From Anabaena sp. 4-3 (GTDB taxonomy: Bacteria; Cyanobacteriota; Cyanobacteriia; Cyanobacteriales; Nostocaceae), in NCBI RefSeq assembly GCF_001597745.1, contig NZ_LUHJ01000068.1, forward strand, positions 210,961 through 253,314: a stretch of 42,354 nucleotides of DNA. The letters are read 5' to 3'. Below are positions 1-9,887 of the stretch, piece by piece. Below the pieces are notes generated by a model that ran no database searches, was not told where the DNA came from, and was given only the letters and a program-made list of their open reading frames with translations. Within the stretch, counting starts at the first letter, position 1; each line of letters opens with the position of its first letter. The position numbers were made by a program, and so were the translations under genes.

Positions 1-14
1 ATGACTAATGACCA

Positions 15-1127
15 ATGACTTCAGGATATACTTTACCTGTTTTTGCTTGTGCTAGTGCTGTGGCGGCTTTGCATTGGTTACGTCACCGTCAACCTTTACA
101 AGTGGCAACGGTAGATTTAATCACACCTGCACAAATAGCAGATATTCCCATAGAACAGGTAGCAGGGCTATCTGACAATATGGCTTTGGCTATTACTCGC
201 AGTGATCCGGGTGATAATCTGGATTTGACTAAAAATACCCCTGTTTGGGCGGTGGTGTCATGGGGAACAGTTGCGGGTGAGCAAGTCACTATTCAAGGTG
301 GAGAGGGAATTGGTAAGCAAGTCAATGCTGATAATCAAGCAGCTATTTATGGTTATGCTCACAGGCTGCTGCAAACAAATTTATCGCGATTATTAGCAGC
401 AGATGAAAAAATTACGGTGACTATTATCTTACCAGAGGGGCGATCGCTCGCTGTTCGTACCTCTAATGCGGCTTTTGGTGTGGTGGAAGGACTTTCTTTA
501 CTCGGAACCTCTGGAATTTCTCAACCTTTAAGTACACCTGAACAGTTAGAATCTTTTCGGACTCAGTTACAACAAAAGGCTAGGGTTTTTGAGAGTCTGG
601 TGTTTTGCATTGGCGAGAATGGTTTAGATTTAGCCCCAAAAATCGGTATTAACCCCGAAAGATTGGTAAAAACTGCTAATTGGTTAGGGCCGATGTTAGT
701 CGAAGCTGACAGGTTAGGGGTTAAAGAAATCTTATTGTTTGGCTATCACGGTAAGCTGATGAAGTTGGCGGGTGGGATTTTTCACACCCACCATCATCTA
801 GCTGATGGTAGACGGGAAATTTTAACATCTCACTGTGCTTTGGCTGGTTTAAGCAAGGAAGATTTAGAGGTAGTGTTTCACAGTCCGACGGCAGAAGCTG
901 CACTAAAACATTTAAGAGTCTTAGATAAGTCTACGGGTAGTGATTGGGTGAACTCAGTTTACAATGCGATCGCCCACACTATTGATGCTCGCTGCCAAGA
1001 ATACATCCACAGTCACAGCAGCCAAAGCCAAGCAATCACAGTCTGTGGCTCGATTTTATTTGATCGCGATCGCCAAATTATCGTCAAAAGCAAAACTGCT
1101 TGTAACATAATTGGAAATTTATGTTAA
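15..1127 (+). CDS. cbiD: Cobalt-precorrin-5B C1-methyltransferase CbiD
   Basis: CbiD methylates C-1 of cobalt-precorrin-5B using S-adenosylmethionine, in the oxygen-independent (anaerobic-type) branch of cobalamin biosynthesis in the cytoplasm. The 370-residue protein has the normal family length. It shows the N-terminal SGYTLPVFACASAVAAL stretch, the VSWGTVAGEQVTIQGGEGIG region around residues 80-100, and the later LFGYHGKLMKLAGGIFHTHH segment typical of CbiD. The chosen ATG has no clear Shine-Dalgarno sequence and sits in a short repeat of ATGAC units (ATGACTAATGACCAATGAC) at the window edge. No cobalamin riboswitch is visible, but only 14 bases upstream are present. guaA follows in the same direction 221 bases later and is probably independent. 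Identification is from family motifs; the start is less certain than the family. Confidence 0.93.
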   Translation: MTSGYTLPVFACASAVAALHWLRHRQPLQVATVDLITPAQIADIPIEQVAGLSDNMALAITRSDPGDNLDLTKNTPVWAVVSWGTVAGEQVTIQGGEGIGKQVNADNQAAIYGYAHRLLQTNLSRLLAADEKITVTIILPEGRSLAVRTSNAAFGVVEGLSLLGTSGISQPLSTPEQLESFRTQLQQKARVFESLVFCIGENGLDLAPKIGINPERLVKTANWLGPMLVEADRLGVKEILLFGYHGKLMKLAGGIFHTHHHLADGRREILTSHCALAGLSKEDLEVVFHSPTAEAALKHLRVLDKSTGSDWVNSVYNAIAHTIDARCQEYIHSHSSQSQAITVCGSILFDRDRQIIVKSKTACNIIGNLC

Positions 1128-1348
1128 TTTAATATGAATAATCATAAATAATTCCAATAAATAACTTTTTCAGTAGCTACCCTAGGGTAATTTATACTTT
1201 TTAATACCTAAAGTATTGACCAAGCAAGCGCATTCTACCTAGCGTTTGTCACAGTCTGATCTACCATTTTCTGCCTAACCAAGCAGTACATAATGGTAAA
1301 ACACCTAGAACACAGAGCGACATCTACTAAACTCACACTTTCCCCGTT

Positions 1349-2971
1349 ATGAATACCGTGGTGACTCTACCAACCGAACAAGCCCCACAAACAGGAGAAG
1401 AATTTGGGCGGCTTGAGCGTCAAATGATTGTTATTTTAGACTTCGGCTCTCAATATTCCGAATTGATTGCCCGTCGCATCCGTGAAACTCAAGTATACTC
1501 GGAAGTTCTTTCTTATCGCACTACAGCCGAGCAACTAAGACAACTGAATCCCAAGGGGATTATTCTCTCTGGTGGGCCTAACTCAGTTTATAGTCATGGC
1601 GCACCCCACTGCGACCCAGAAATTTGGCATTTAGGAATTCCCATGCTGGGTGTATGCTACGGGATGCAGCTAATGGTGAACCAACTCGGCGGGGAAGTGG
1701 CTCAAGCTGACAGAGGCGAGTATGGCAAAGCTGCACTATATATTGATGACCCCACAGACCTCCTGACTAACGTCGAAGATGGTACTACTATGTGGATGAG
1801 TCACGGTGATTCTGTGACTAAAATGCCACCAGGGTTTGAATTGCTAGCCCATACAGATAATACTCCCTGTGCTGCCATTGCTGACCACGACAAAAAACTG
1901 TATGGTGTACAATTCCATCCTGAAGTTGTACATTCTATCGGCGGTTTAGCCTTAATTCGCAACTTTGTTTATCATATTTGCGAATGCGAACCTACCTGGA
2001 CTACAGCCGCATTCGTAGAGGAATCTATGCGGGAAATTCGCGCCAAAGTTGGCGATAAGCGCGTACTTTTGGCGTTATCTGGTGGGGTTGATTCTTCCAC
2101 ATTGGCTTTCTTGCTACATAAAGCGATTGGCGACCAGCTAACCTGTATGTTTATTGACCAAGGCTTTATGCGGAAGTATGAGCCAGAAAGGTTGGTGAAG
2201 TTGTTCCAAGAACAGTTCCACATTCCGGTAGAGTATGTTAACGCCCGCGATCGCTTCCTGGCAATTATGGCAGGAGTCACCGACCCCGAAGAAAAACGCC
2301 GTCGCATTGGACACGAGTTTATCCGTGTATTTGAGGAGAAATCAAAAGAGCTTGGCCCCTTTGATTATCTAGCTCAAGGAACTCTCTATCCTGATGTCAT
2401 CGAATCTGCTGACACCAACGTTGATCCGCAAACCGGGGAACGGGTAGCAGTGAAAATTAAGAGCCATCACAACGTCGGTGGTTTACCTAAAGACTTAAGA
2501 TTTAAGTTGGTAGAACCTCTGCGGAAACTATTTAAAGATGAAGTCCGCAAAGTAGGACGTTCTATTGGTTTACCAGAAGAAATTGTCCAACGGCAACCAT
2601 TCCCCGGCCCTGGTTTAGCAATTCGCATTTTGGGCGAAGTCACCGCCGAACGGTTGAACATTCTGCGCGACGCTGATTTGATTGTGCGGCAAGAAATTAA
2701 CCAACGTGGCTTATATAATGAATACTGGCAAGCATTCGCTGTCTTGTTGCCAATTCATAGTGTAGGCGTAATGGGTGATCAACGCACCTATGCCCATCCG
2801 ATTGTGTTACGGATTGTTAAGAGCGAAGATGGTATGACCGCCGATTGGGCGCGTGTCCCTTATGATGTGCTGGAAGTGATTTCTAACCGCATTGTCAATG
2901 AGGTGAAGGGTGTCAACCGCGTGGTGTTTGACATTACCTCTAAGCCACCTGGAACTATTGAATGGGAATAG
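1349..2971 (+). CDS. guaA: GMP synthase (glutamine-hydrolysing) GuaA
   Basis: GuaA makes GMP from XMP, ATP and glutamine, the last step of guanine nucleotide synthesis. At 540 residues it has the usual bacterial length plus a slightly long N-terminus of about 25 residues before [13 protein letters not shown] class I glutamine amidotransferase domain covers about residues 26-210: nucleophile Cys103 in GVCYGMQ, and His190 and Glu192 in FHPE. The ATP pyrophosphatase domain follows, with the PP-loop SGGVDSS at 244-250. The C-terminal dimerisation domain ends in the hallmark KPPGTIEWE. All catalytic residues are present. The 221-base leader contains the palindrome TACCCTAGGGTA but nothing I recognise as a purine riboswitch. 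The gene converges on a histidine kinase gene, with a palindromic repeat between the two stop codons. Confidence 0.97.
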   Translation: MNTVVTLPTEQAPQTGEEFGRLERQMIVILDFGSQYSELIARRIRETQVYSEVLSYRTTAEQLRQLNPKGIILSGGPNSVYSHGAPHCDPEIWHLGIPMLGVCYGMQLMVNQLGGEVAQADRGEYGKAALYIDDPTDLLTNVEDGTTMWMSHGDSVTKMPPGFELLAHTDNTPCAAIADHDKKLYGVQFHPEVVHSIGGLALIRNFVYHICECEPTWTTAAFVEESMREIRAKVGDKRVLLALSGGVDSSTLAFLLHKAIGDQLTCMFIDQGFMRKYEPERLVKLFQEQFHIPVEYVNARDRFLAIMAGVTDPEEKRRRIGHEFIRVFEEKSKELGPFDYLAQGTLYPDVIESADTNVDPQTGERVAVKIKSHHNVGGLPKDLRFKLVEPLRKLFKDEVRKVGRSIGLPEEIVQRQPFPGPGLAIRILGEVTAERLNILRDADLIVRQEINQRGLYNEYWQAFAVLLPIHSVGVMGDQRTYAHPIVLRIVKSEDGMTADWARVPYDVLEVISNRIVNEVKGVNRVVFDITSKPPGTIEWE

Positions 2972-3009
2972 TTGCTCAGTCAATAGGGTGTTATTAACTT
3001 TATAGTTGT

Positions 3010-3037
3010 GTAGAGACGTTATGTGTAACGTCTCTAC
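3010..3037. repeat. Palindromic repeat family R, copy 1 (possible bidirectional terminator)
   Basis: Two 12-base arms, GTAGAGACGTTA and TAACGTCTCTAC, flank a 4-base loop. The repeat lies in the 77 bases between the convergent stop codons of guaA and the hybrid kinase. Nearly the same palindrome recurs at 17007-17034 and 18893-18920. The position suggests a role as a transcription terminator or mRNA 3' stabiliser, but there is no long T tract. Confidence 0.75.
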
Positions 3038-3048
3038 TTATTTGGGGG

Positions 3049-5370
3049 TTATGGTGGTTGTAATGGTAATTTAATCGTGAAAGTCGCTCCCTTTCCTTCG
3101 CCGGGACTGGTGACTTGAATAGTGCCGCCGTGTAATTCTATGATGTGACGAGCGATCGCTAAACCTAGTCCTAAACCCCCTTGTCTATGTTGACGATCTG
3201 CCTGACGATAACGTTCAAACACATAGGGTAAAAACTCTGGGCTAATACCCATACCTGTGTCTGTGACTGTGATGTAGGCTTCGGATTCATTGCGTAATAG
3301 CCGGACGGTGACTGTTCCCTGATCTGGGGTAAACTTAATCGCATTTGATAAAAGATTACCTAAGACTTGTAGTAAGCGGTTGGCATCACCAATGATCATT
3401 GGTACTGATGGCTCTACTACAGACTCTAAAATAATATTTTTAGCTTGGGCTGATGGGTAAGCAGTCTCCATAGCCACACCAATAATTGCAGCCAAATTGA
3501 CTGCGCTAAATTCCAATTGTAAGTTACCCCGCAAGATGCGAGATATATCTAGCAAGTCCTCTAAGAGTTTTCCCTGTGCATGAGCATTACGTATAATAAT
3601 CTCTACCGCACGGCTAAAAATAGTTTCATCAAACTGGCGATGACGTAGTATTTGCGCCCAGCCGAGAATAGCACTGAGTGGCGATCGCAAATCATGAGAT
3701 ACTATAGCCACAAACTCGTCTTTAGCTTGGTTAGCGGCTTCAGCTTCCGCACGAGCAGCTTTTTCTTGTGTTAACAGGTAGTCACGTTCCGCTTCTAATT
3801 TTTTGTAATCATCTATATCTGTACTGGTACCAAACCACTCAACAATTTTTCCTTGCTCATTTTTGATGGGGACGGCTCTTGCTAAATGCCAACGATAACT
3901 ACCATCATATTTTTGATAGCGCAATTCTTGTTCATAAGATTCTCCTGTCTGTGTGGCTGTCATCCATGCTTGAATAGCTGACTCGATATCATCGGGATGG
4001 ATGGCTTTTTTCCAACCAAAACCGCTTGCTTGCTCAATTGTCATCCCTGTGAATTCATGCCATCGTTGATTAACGTACACGCATTCAATCTGAGTATTGG
4101 TGATCCAAACAAGTTGCGGTATAGCATTAGACAAATAGCGGTAGCGTTCTTCACTTTGGCGTAGAGCGGCTTCCGCGTACTTGCGATCGCTAATATCAGT
4201 TGTACTCCCTACTACCCGCACGGGTTTACCTAGTTGATTTCTGGTAATTAAACCCTGATCTAAGACATAAACATAATAATTATGCTTGTGAAGTATTCGA
4301 TACTCAATTGCATAAAGATTTTGCTTTGCAACTATACTTTGGAATTGCTGCCAAGCAACATCTCGATCTTCAGGATGAATTCTTTCTAGCCACCATTGAG
4401 AGGTGGGTTCTGCTTCCTCTAAAGAATAACCTAAAATCCGAGTCAACCCTTGAGTTCTCGTGACATAATCTGTCTCAACATTCCAGTCATAGATCAGAGA
4501 ATTGACTGCTGCGGCTGCCAGTCGGAAACGCTCATTACTCGCACGCAATTCTTTGTCTATCTGCTTGCGTCCAGTAATATCAAAAGCTGTACCAACTATT
4601 TGCCGGGGTGAACCGTCAGCATTCCTAGTGAATACAGAATTGTGACTGCAAAACCAACGCCATTCGCCGTTGGCGTGTCGCATTCGATACTCATGTTCTA
4701 TAACATCGTCATCCCCAGCCGAGTTAAAGCGGTGGAATACATGAGGAAGTTGCACCAAATCGTCAGGATACATGAGTTGAGGTAAAAATTCCGCCCCCAA
4801 AGCTTGAATTGATTCGCAACTGTAACCCAGCAGTTTCACTACCTGACCATTAAGATAAACATTCCGTTGTTCAACTAGGTCGTAAACATACAAAATTCCC
4901 GGAGTTGTTTCCGCAATGCGTTCGATAAACTTCTGACTTTCCCGCAGTTGTTCCTGACTGCGGCGGAGTTCTGCGCTTAACTGCGCTTTTGTAATAGCTG
5001 AGATCAGAGTTGAGCGCAAACGCTCTGCGGTTGTCTGTCCTTTAACTAAATAGTCATGGACACCACTTTTCATCGCTTGGACAGCAAGCTCTTCATTCCC
5101 GTAACCTGTCAACATAACCACGGCTGGCATAGCTTCCTTGACAGACTTTTGTAGTTCTGCCAAAAATTCCAGCCCATCTAAGTCTGGGAGTAAAAAGTCT
5201 AGTAAAATCCCATCAGGTGGAAACTGCTGACATAATGCCAACGCTTCTTCTCCTGATTCTTGTTCAATAATTGTATAGCAATGCTCTTGGTCTTGCTGGA
5301 GATAGCGACGATAAACTTCGCGATCTTCAGGAGAATCATCAATGATTAAAAGAGTTAGCGGTTGCGCCAT
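3049..5370 (-). CDS. Hybrid sensor histidine kinase (REC-PAS-PAS-PAS-HisKA-HATPase)
   Basis: This 773-residue soluble kinase has no transmembrane segment. An N-terminal receiver domain (about 1-125) carries the acidic pair Asp11/Asp12 and phosphoacceptor Asp58 in LLDFLLPDLDG. A short coiled linker leads to three PAS/PAC units at roughly 150-275, 280-400 and 405-525. The HisKA domain has His559 in IVSHDLRSPLS. The HATPase domain has N-box LLSNAIKF, DTGMGI and GGLGLGLAI. Its ATG lies two bases from the stop of the response-regulator gene at 5373-5834, so the two are almost certainly co-transcribed with the phytochrome gene upstream. A plausible flow is phytochrome to Rcp-like regulator and/or to this REC domain, then to an unseen output; that order is inference. 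The PAS ligands are unknown. Confidence 0.9.
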   Translation of the reverse strand: MAQPLTLLIIDDSPEDREVYRRYLQQDQEHCYTIIEQESGEEALALCQQFPPDGILLDFLLPDLDGLEFLAELQKSVKEAMPAVVMLTGYGNEELAVQAMKSGVHDYLVKGQTTAERLRSTLISAITKAQLSAELRRSQEQLRESQKFIERIAETTPGILYVYDLVEQRNVYLNGQVVKLLGYSCESIQALGAEFLPQLMYPDDLVQLPHVFHRFNSAGDDDVIEHEYRMRHANGEWRWFCSHNSVFTRNADGSPRQIVGTAFDITGRKQIDKELRASNERFRLAAAAVNSLIYDWNVETDYVTRTQGLTRILGYSLEEAEPTSQWWLERIHPEDRDVAWQQFQSIVAKQNLYAIEYRILHKHNYYVYVLDQGLITRNQLGKPVRVVGSTTDISDRKYAEAALRQSEERYRYLSNAIPQLVWITNTQIECVYVNQRWHEFTGMTIEQASGFGWKKAIHPDDIESAIQAWMTATQTGESYEQELRYQKYDGSYRWHLARAVPIKNEQGKIVEWFGTSTDIDDYKKLEAERDYLLTQEKAARAEAEAANQAKDEFVAIVSHDLRSPLSAILGWAQILRHRQFDETIFSRAVEIIIRNAHAQGKLLEDLLDISRILRGNLQLEFSAVNLAAIIGVAMETAYPSAQAKNIILESVVEPSVPMIIGDANRLLQVLGNLLSNAIKFTPDQGTVTVRLLRNESEAYITVTDTGMGISPEFLPYVFERYRQADRQHRQGGLGLGLAIARHIIELHGGTIQVTSPGEGKGATFTIKLPLQPP

Positions 5371-5372
5371 GA

Positions 5373-5834
5373 CTACTTGCTAAGAGCATCAGGAAGAATC
5401 ACAATATCTAACCAGTAAGTTAAAAAAGTGTGAATTGTTTTCACCAATCGATTAATATCAATTGGTTTGAGTATATAACTAGCAACACTGTAGCGGTAAC
5501 ATATTTCAATATCTTTGGGATTAGAAGATGTTGTCAGCACAATTATGGGAATATGCCTCAAGTCTTGATCCTGCTTGACTTGGGCTATCAGTTCTCGCCC
5601 ATCGGTTCCTGGCAAATTCAGATCCAGCAGAATAATTGAAGGACGCGGGGCTGTTTTGGCATCGCTGTAATCTCCTGTATGGTAAAGAAAATCTAGAGCC
5701 TCATCACCATCACTACAACGAAAAATCGGGTTTAACACAGTTTCTCTCTGCATGATGCGCCGCAAAACTTCAAAGTCTTCGTCGCTGTCTTCAATTATCA
5801 GTAAAGGTTGGGCAATATTGCCAATCATGGACAA
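5373..5834 (-). CDS. Rcp1-type single-domain response regulator
   Basis: This 153-residue protein is one receiver domain with no DNA-binding output, like the Rcp1 proteins that accept phosphate from cyanobacterial phytochromes. It shows [14 protein letters not shown] (acidic pocket), the phosphoacceptor Asp in [13 protein letters not shown], the conserved Thr in [10 protein letters not shown] and the Lys in YILKPID. The extended C-terminal helix is typical of the Rcp group, which dimerises through it. It lies 156 bases downstream of the phytochrome gene and two bases upstream of the hybrid kinase gene, all on the reverse strand. The gap to the phytochrome gene holds low-complexity GTGTAG-rich sequence but no clear terminator. 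A cognate role for the adjacent phytochrome follows from this arrangement and from known Cph1-Rcp1 and CphB-RcpB pairs. Confidence 0.93.
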   Translation of the reverse strand: MSMIGNIAQPLLIIEDSDEDFEVLRRIMQRETVLNPIFRCSDGDEALDFLYHTGDYSDAKTAPRPSIILLDLNLPGTDGRELIAQVKQDQDLRHIPIIVLTTSSNPKDIEICYRYSVASYILKPIDINRLVKTIHTFLTYWLDIVILPDALSK

Positions 5835-5990
5835 GGGATTTTAGGGGTGTAGCCGTGTAGAAGTGTAGGAGAGCCACTGGCGTAGGGGGGTTTCCCGAAT
5901 GCAGCCCAGTAGCTTGTGTAGGGTTTAATGGTTAGGGGAGGAAGGGAGACAAGTTAGTTGATGTTTTACAATACCAATGCCCAAAGATGA

Positions 5991-8243
5991 TTAACTATCC
6001 AATGTAAAATAGAAAGTGGTGCCTTGACCATAATCAGACTCCACCCAAATTTTACCACCATGCCGTTCGACAATTTTTTTGGCTATGGTCAGCCCGGCTC
6101 CTGTACCACCACCGTATTTTTTTGGCCCGTGCAAGCGTTTAAAAATACGGAAAATTGACTCAAAGTGTTTTTCCCGAATACCAATACCATTGTCCTGCAC
6201 GTAGAATGTGATTGGTCGTGGTAGATTGTCTAAATACCCAATCTCAATCCATTTCTCAGCTTTATCGTTGTATTTGATGGAGTTAACAATTAAATTACTG
6301 AAGACTTCGCCAATCTGGATGCGATCGCAGTACACTGTCGGTAACGGTCTAGGAATATGAATTCTTACACCTGTCTCCTCAATGCGCGGCCTTAACATAT
6401 CTAAAATTCGATGCACTACATCATTTAAGTTAGTCGGCTGCATGGAAAGATCAACCCTTCCCAACCGTGAAAAATGTAGTAGTGAATCAATTAAATCCTC
6501 CATTCTCTGAGTCAAACGAATCAGAGTCCCTAATTTTTCCTTACCTTCTTCATTGAGAAGATCACCATAGTCTTCAATGAGGAAGTTAGAGTAATTATGA
6601 ATCCCCCTGAGTGGTTCTTTCAAATCGTGTGATGCAATATAAGCAAAAGCATCCAATTCTTTATTGCTGCGTTCTAATTCTATATTTAATTCTGCTAATT
6701 CATCAGCCTTACGTAGCACCACACCAATAATCGCACTTCTCAACTCTAGTGCTGCATTCACTTCATAAGACTTCCAAGGTAGTGACTTCATCAGTACGGT
6801 TTCTTTCCACAATTCAAAAGACTTACGTGGTGAAAGACGCACACTACCATTTGATGTGATTTCTACAGGTTTATGAGGATTACCACCCCAATTAACAGTT
6901 CTCACTACTTCGGGACGAAACCATAAAACATAGTTTTTCTGTGTTTTGGAAATCGAAAGGGCAATTAAACCACTGGCTACATCCCGTAATTTTTCCGCTT
7001 CTGGATAAACTGTTGCTAATGAATCAATGTAAAAGATTTCTTCATGCAGGTTTTGATTAATCCACTCTACTAAATCATCAATATCTTCTTTTGTAGGAGC
7101 ATTACCCACAGTAAAATATTGCCCATTAAAACAAATTGCCGCCCCCTCTGCATTCACTAAGTTCAGAATATTTGGTTGATATTTGATCAACCCGTCAATA
7201 AAGTTGTTTTCTACTGACATATATTCTACTAACTTACTATGCACAGATTTCGCTTGAATTTTGGCTTCAGCATCTTCGCTTTCTTCTTTAGCACCCATTT
7301 CTACAGAAGTCATTTGTCCTAAAAATTCGCAAGCACTACGAATTTCATAAGGAATATATTTTGGTGATTGATGATGACAAGCAATTAACCCCCATAATTT
7401 TTTATTTTTCATGATTGAAATGGACATAGAAGCCCTTACGCCCATATTTTGCATATATTCAATATGCAATGGCGACACACTCCGCAATACTGAGCCACTT
7501 AAATCTAAAGGCTGATTCGTTAAAGGGTTATTTATTGGTAAAAGGGCGGCTGGTTGATAGTGAGCATTTGGAATTAGTCTGAGTAAATTTTCTGTGTATA
7601 GCTTTCTGGCTTGTGGAGGAATATCAGACGCAGGGTAATGTAACCCTAAATAAGTTGTCAGGTATTCCGGTTTTTCTTCCGCAATCACAGTACCATGCCA
7701 ATCTTCATCAAAGCGATAAACCATCACGCGGTCGAAGCCAGTCATTTTTTTGATTTCTTTAGCTAATATTTGACTGAGTTCATTAACATTAGTGGCTCCT
7801 TGGATTCTCAGCATTGCTAGCTTGACTAAGTGATAAAACTTGAAAAAGGCATTGTTTTTATCAGATAAGTTCGGTTCTAACTCTAAAATCAATAATCCAT
7901 TAGAGCGATGAATTATCGCATCGAAATTAACAATGTTCTCTCCTATTTTTATACTAAACTCGATAGGATTAATAATTGGTAAATCTTCTTGATCTAAACA
8001 CTCTTTGAATAAATTAATTTGTTCTACATCTAGCAATAAATCTAAACTCTTGTTGAGTAATTCCTCTGGATGTATGCCAAATATTTCCCGGCTATTATTA
8101 CTAACTTGTAAAATGGTTAATTCTGATTTTTCTAAGGCGAAAAGCACACCATGAGGCTGAATATGTCCAGGAATATGAATTGGCTCTTTATTACAGTTGC
8201 TGACATCTACGGTAAATGGCATTGTAATATTGTTATCGCTCAC
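5991..8243 (-). CDS. Biliverdin-type phytochrome histidine kinase (CphB/AphB-like)
   Basis: This red/far-red photoreceptor kinase has 750 residues: PAS (about 10-125), GAF (140-315), PHY (330-510), then HisKA with His539 in IASHDLKEPL and a HATPase domain with GGTGAGLTIAKKIV. Chromophore-pocket residues are clear: Asp207 in PASDIP, His260, and the PHY-tongue motifs WGG (452-454) and PRKSF (472-476). The cysteine that binds phycocyanobilin in Cph1 (Cys259) is Leu259 here (SPLHIEYM), while Cys17 before IHIPGHIQPHG is present. This is the pattern of phytochromes that attach biliverdin through the N-terminal Cys. The first start is GTG at 8243, behind AGGACTGAAAG; an in-frame ATG is seven codons on. 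It heads an apparent operon with an Rcp1-like regulator and a hybrid kinase. Confidence 0.94.
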   Translation of the reverse strand: MSDNNITMPFTVDVSNCNKEPIHIPGHIQPHGVLFALEKSELTILQVSNNSREIFGIHPEELLNKSLDLLLDVEQINLFKECLDQEDLPIINPIEFSIKIGENIVNFDAIIHRSNGLLILELEPNLSDKNNAFFKFYHLVKLAMLRIQGATNVNELSQILAKEIKKMTGFDRVMVYRFDEDWHGTVIAEEKPEYLTTYLGLHYPASDIPPQARKLYTENLLRLIPNAHYQPAALLPINNPLTNQPLDLSGSVLRSVSPLHIEYMQNMGVRASMSISIMKNKKLWGLIACHHQSPKYIPYEIRSACEFLGQMTSVEMGAKEESEDAEAKIQAKSVHSKLVEYMSVENNFIDGLIKYQPNILNLVNAEGAAICFNGQYFTVGNAPTKEDIDDLVEWINQNLHEEIFYIDSLATVYPEAEKLRDVASGLIALSISKTQKNYVLWFRPEVVRTVNWGGNPHKPVEITSNGSVRLSPRKSFELWKETVLMKSLPWKSYEVNAALELRSAIIGVVLRKADELAELNIELERSNKELDAFAYIASHDLKEPLRGIHNYSNFLIEDYGDLLNEEGKEKLGTLIRLTQRMEDLIDSLLHFSRLGRVDLSMQPTNLNDVVHRILDMLRPRIEETGVRIHIPRPLPTVYCDRIQIGEVFSNLIVNSIKYNDKAEKWIEIGYLDNLPRPITFYVQDNGIGIREKHFESIFRIFKRLHGPKKYGGGTGAGLTIAKKIVERHGGKIWVESDYGQGTTFYFTLDS

Positions 8244-8555
8244 CTTTCAGTCCTCATACTGACTTGAATATACTTGTAATTTAGTATTGAAATTAGAGTA
8301 TTATTACTATCCTAATTCGTTTTCATTAATAACGGTATCTCTTCTCAGGATAACAATTAGTGCAGATATAATTAACCACATCTCTACTTTTTACTATTAG
8401 TTATTTGAAAAACCTGCTTTTTTGTACGTAAATCTCTGTTTATGGCAAATTAAAAAGAATGAACTTTTGTTAAGATTAGTTACGATAATTGAATTAATTA
8501 TTTGCTCAAAAAATTGTAGCGATGGGCAAGAAAGGGGCTTTGCCTGTTACCGTAA
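8244..8555. other. Intergenic: phytochrome leader and CDF 3' region
   Basis: This stretch of 312 bases is AT-rich and holds the leader and presumably the promoter of the phytochrome operon (reverse strand), and the tail downstream of the neighbouring CDF gene. I see no gene, no RNA and no convincing terminator. Confidence 0.6.
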
Positions 8556-9461
8556 CTATTTCGCTCCCTGCTCAAAGCTAATTTTTTCTGACTGATATGC
8601 TGGTGGCTCAACGTGAATAACAATCCTCACTGGGCTGAAGCGTGTTTCTAGTTGCCGTTCTACTTGTTCGGTGATGCGATGCGCTGTTTCTACATCCGGC
8701 GCATCCACAATCAAGTGCATTTCGATAAAGACTTGACGGCCGAGAATACCCCGTGAGGCAATATCATGACAGTTAATTACCCCAGGAACAGCAGTTGCAA
8801 TCGCGTGTATTGCTTCCGGTGCGATCGCCATTGCATCCACAAGCCAAGGTAAATTTTCTTTTAACACTGACCAACCACTCCAAAATACCAGCAACGCCAC
8901 CGGAAAGGCTAGCAGTATATCCAGCCATTGATAACCTAACCAAACCCCAATCAAACCGCCAATCACTGAGATTGTCACCCACACATCACTCATAGTATGG
9001 GTAGCATCAGCGATTAAAATTTGACTACCTACCCGCTTACCCACATTGCGCTCATAAAACGCGACAAAAATATTCACACCTAAGACAATTAGCAGTAACC
9101 ACAACTCAGGCGGTGAAATTCTGACAGGTTCACCACCTTGTTTGAGAATACGCTCAATCGCTCCTTGGAGAATTTCAAAACAAGCAATTCCTAAAAACGC
9201 CGCAATTCCCAATGCTCCCACAGCTTCAAACTTATGATGTCCATAGGGATGCTCACGATCTGGGTATGGCGAAGAAAACTTACTCGCAACCAATCCTAAA
9301 ATATTGTTGGCACTATCTGTCACACTATGCAAAGCATCAGCTAACAAGCTCAGAGAACCTGTAAAGTAGCCGACAAATGCTTTGAGTCCCATAACAAACA
9401 AGTTGAGGACTAGGGTAATGATTAAAACCTTTCTGACTTCAGCGCGGTTATCGTAAGTCAT
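8556..9461 (-). CDS. Cation diffusion facilitator (zinc-type CDF/FieF-like efflux protein)
   Basis: This inner-membrane metal/proton antiporter of 301 residues has about six transmembrane helices and a C-terminal cytoplasmic domain of the ferredoxin-like CDF type (about 210-295, ending IVIHVEPP). The metal-site helices carry H45-x3-D49 (ADALHSVTD) and H155-x3-D159 (ADATHTMSD); the HxxxD form in both helices fits zinc-preferring CDFs. The family signature DREHPYGHHKFE lies at about 68-79. Export of Zn2+ or related divalent cations is inferred from these residues. The start ATG at 9461 is the first methionine. The gene stands alone on the reverse strand, with a 347-base region before the divergent gene at 9809. 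No metal-responsive regulator gene is adjacent. Confidence 0.92.
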   Translation of the reverse strand: MTYDNRAEVRKVLIITLVLNLFVMGLKAFVGYFTGSLSLLADALHSVTDSANNILGLVASKFSSPYPDREHPYGHHKFEAVGALGIAAFLGIACFEILQGAIERILKQGGEPVRISPPELWLLLIVLGVNIFVAFYERNVGKRVGSQILIADATHTMSDVWVTISVIGGLIGVWLGYQWLDILLAFPVALLVFWSGWSVLKENLPWLVDAMAIAPEAIHAIATAVPGVINCHDIASRGILGRQVFIEMHLIVDAPDVETAHRITEQVERQLETRFSPVRIVIHVEPPAYQSEKISFEQGAK

Positions 9462-9760
9462 AGATAATTTTTAATACTCTCTTCTATGACTTCTCAGTGT
9501 ACTCCTAATATCAAAGGTTAAACACTAATCAATTGTATCAAAGTCTTACGCTGTCAGGATGATATATCGCTATAATCCTCAAAAATCCAGCCTATTTATT
9601 GATATTAATTTTTACTAAAAAATACTATGGCATTAAGAAATATTGGGAGAGAATTTGGAGATAACAGCATATTTTTAGGATTAATCTCCGAGATATTTGA
9701 TTGAGAAGGTTTAGCGATATGCACAAACTCGATTTAACCTAGATTCGGTACAATTATTGA
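9462..9760. other. Intergenic region upstream of the CDF gene
   Basis: About 300 AT-rich bases lie between the divergent CDF and 9809 genes. They presumably contain the CDF promoter. No gene, structured RNA or clear operator was recognised before the dispersed repeat that begins at 9761. Confidence 0.5.
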
Positions 9761-9887
9761 CATCTTGCACCTGTTCCTTGATAATAATTTTTCTAGGGTG
9801 GGCATTGCTTGTCTGCTGCTAAGAACCTTAGTTTTAAGTTGTTGGCTGTGCATCGCCTGGAGGTTATTGAGAATGGTGCCAGATATG
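9761..9887 (+). repeat. MITE-like dispersed repeat family M, copy A
   Basis: This element of about 127 bases begins CATCTTGCACCTGTTCC and ends GGTGCCAGATATG, so its ends are imperfect inverted repeats. It aligns without gaps along its length to copy C (19967-20088) at high identity. Its first 50 bases are nearly identical to the reverse complement of copy B (16851-16978). No transposase is encoded, so it resembles a miniature inverted-repeat element. The right-hand 79 bases overlap the start of the CDS at 9809. Confidence 0.85.

Noticed and set aside
1128-1348. Possible purine riboswitch upstream of guaA
   Set aside because: I could not find the conserved junction motifs; only a short TACCCTAGGGTA palindrome is present.
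8773-8995. Two frames inside the CDF gene
   Set aside because: They are shadow frames of a well-supported transporter gene.
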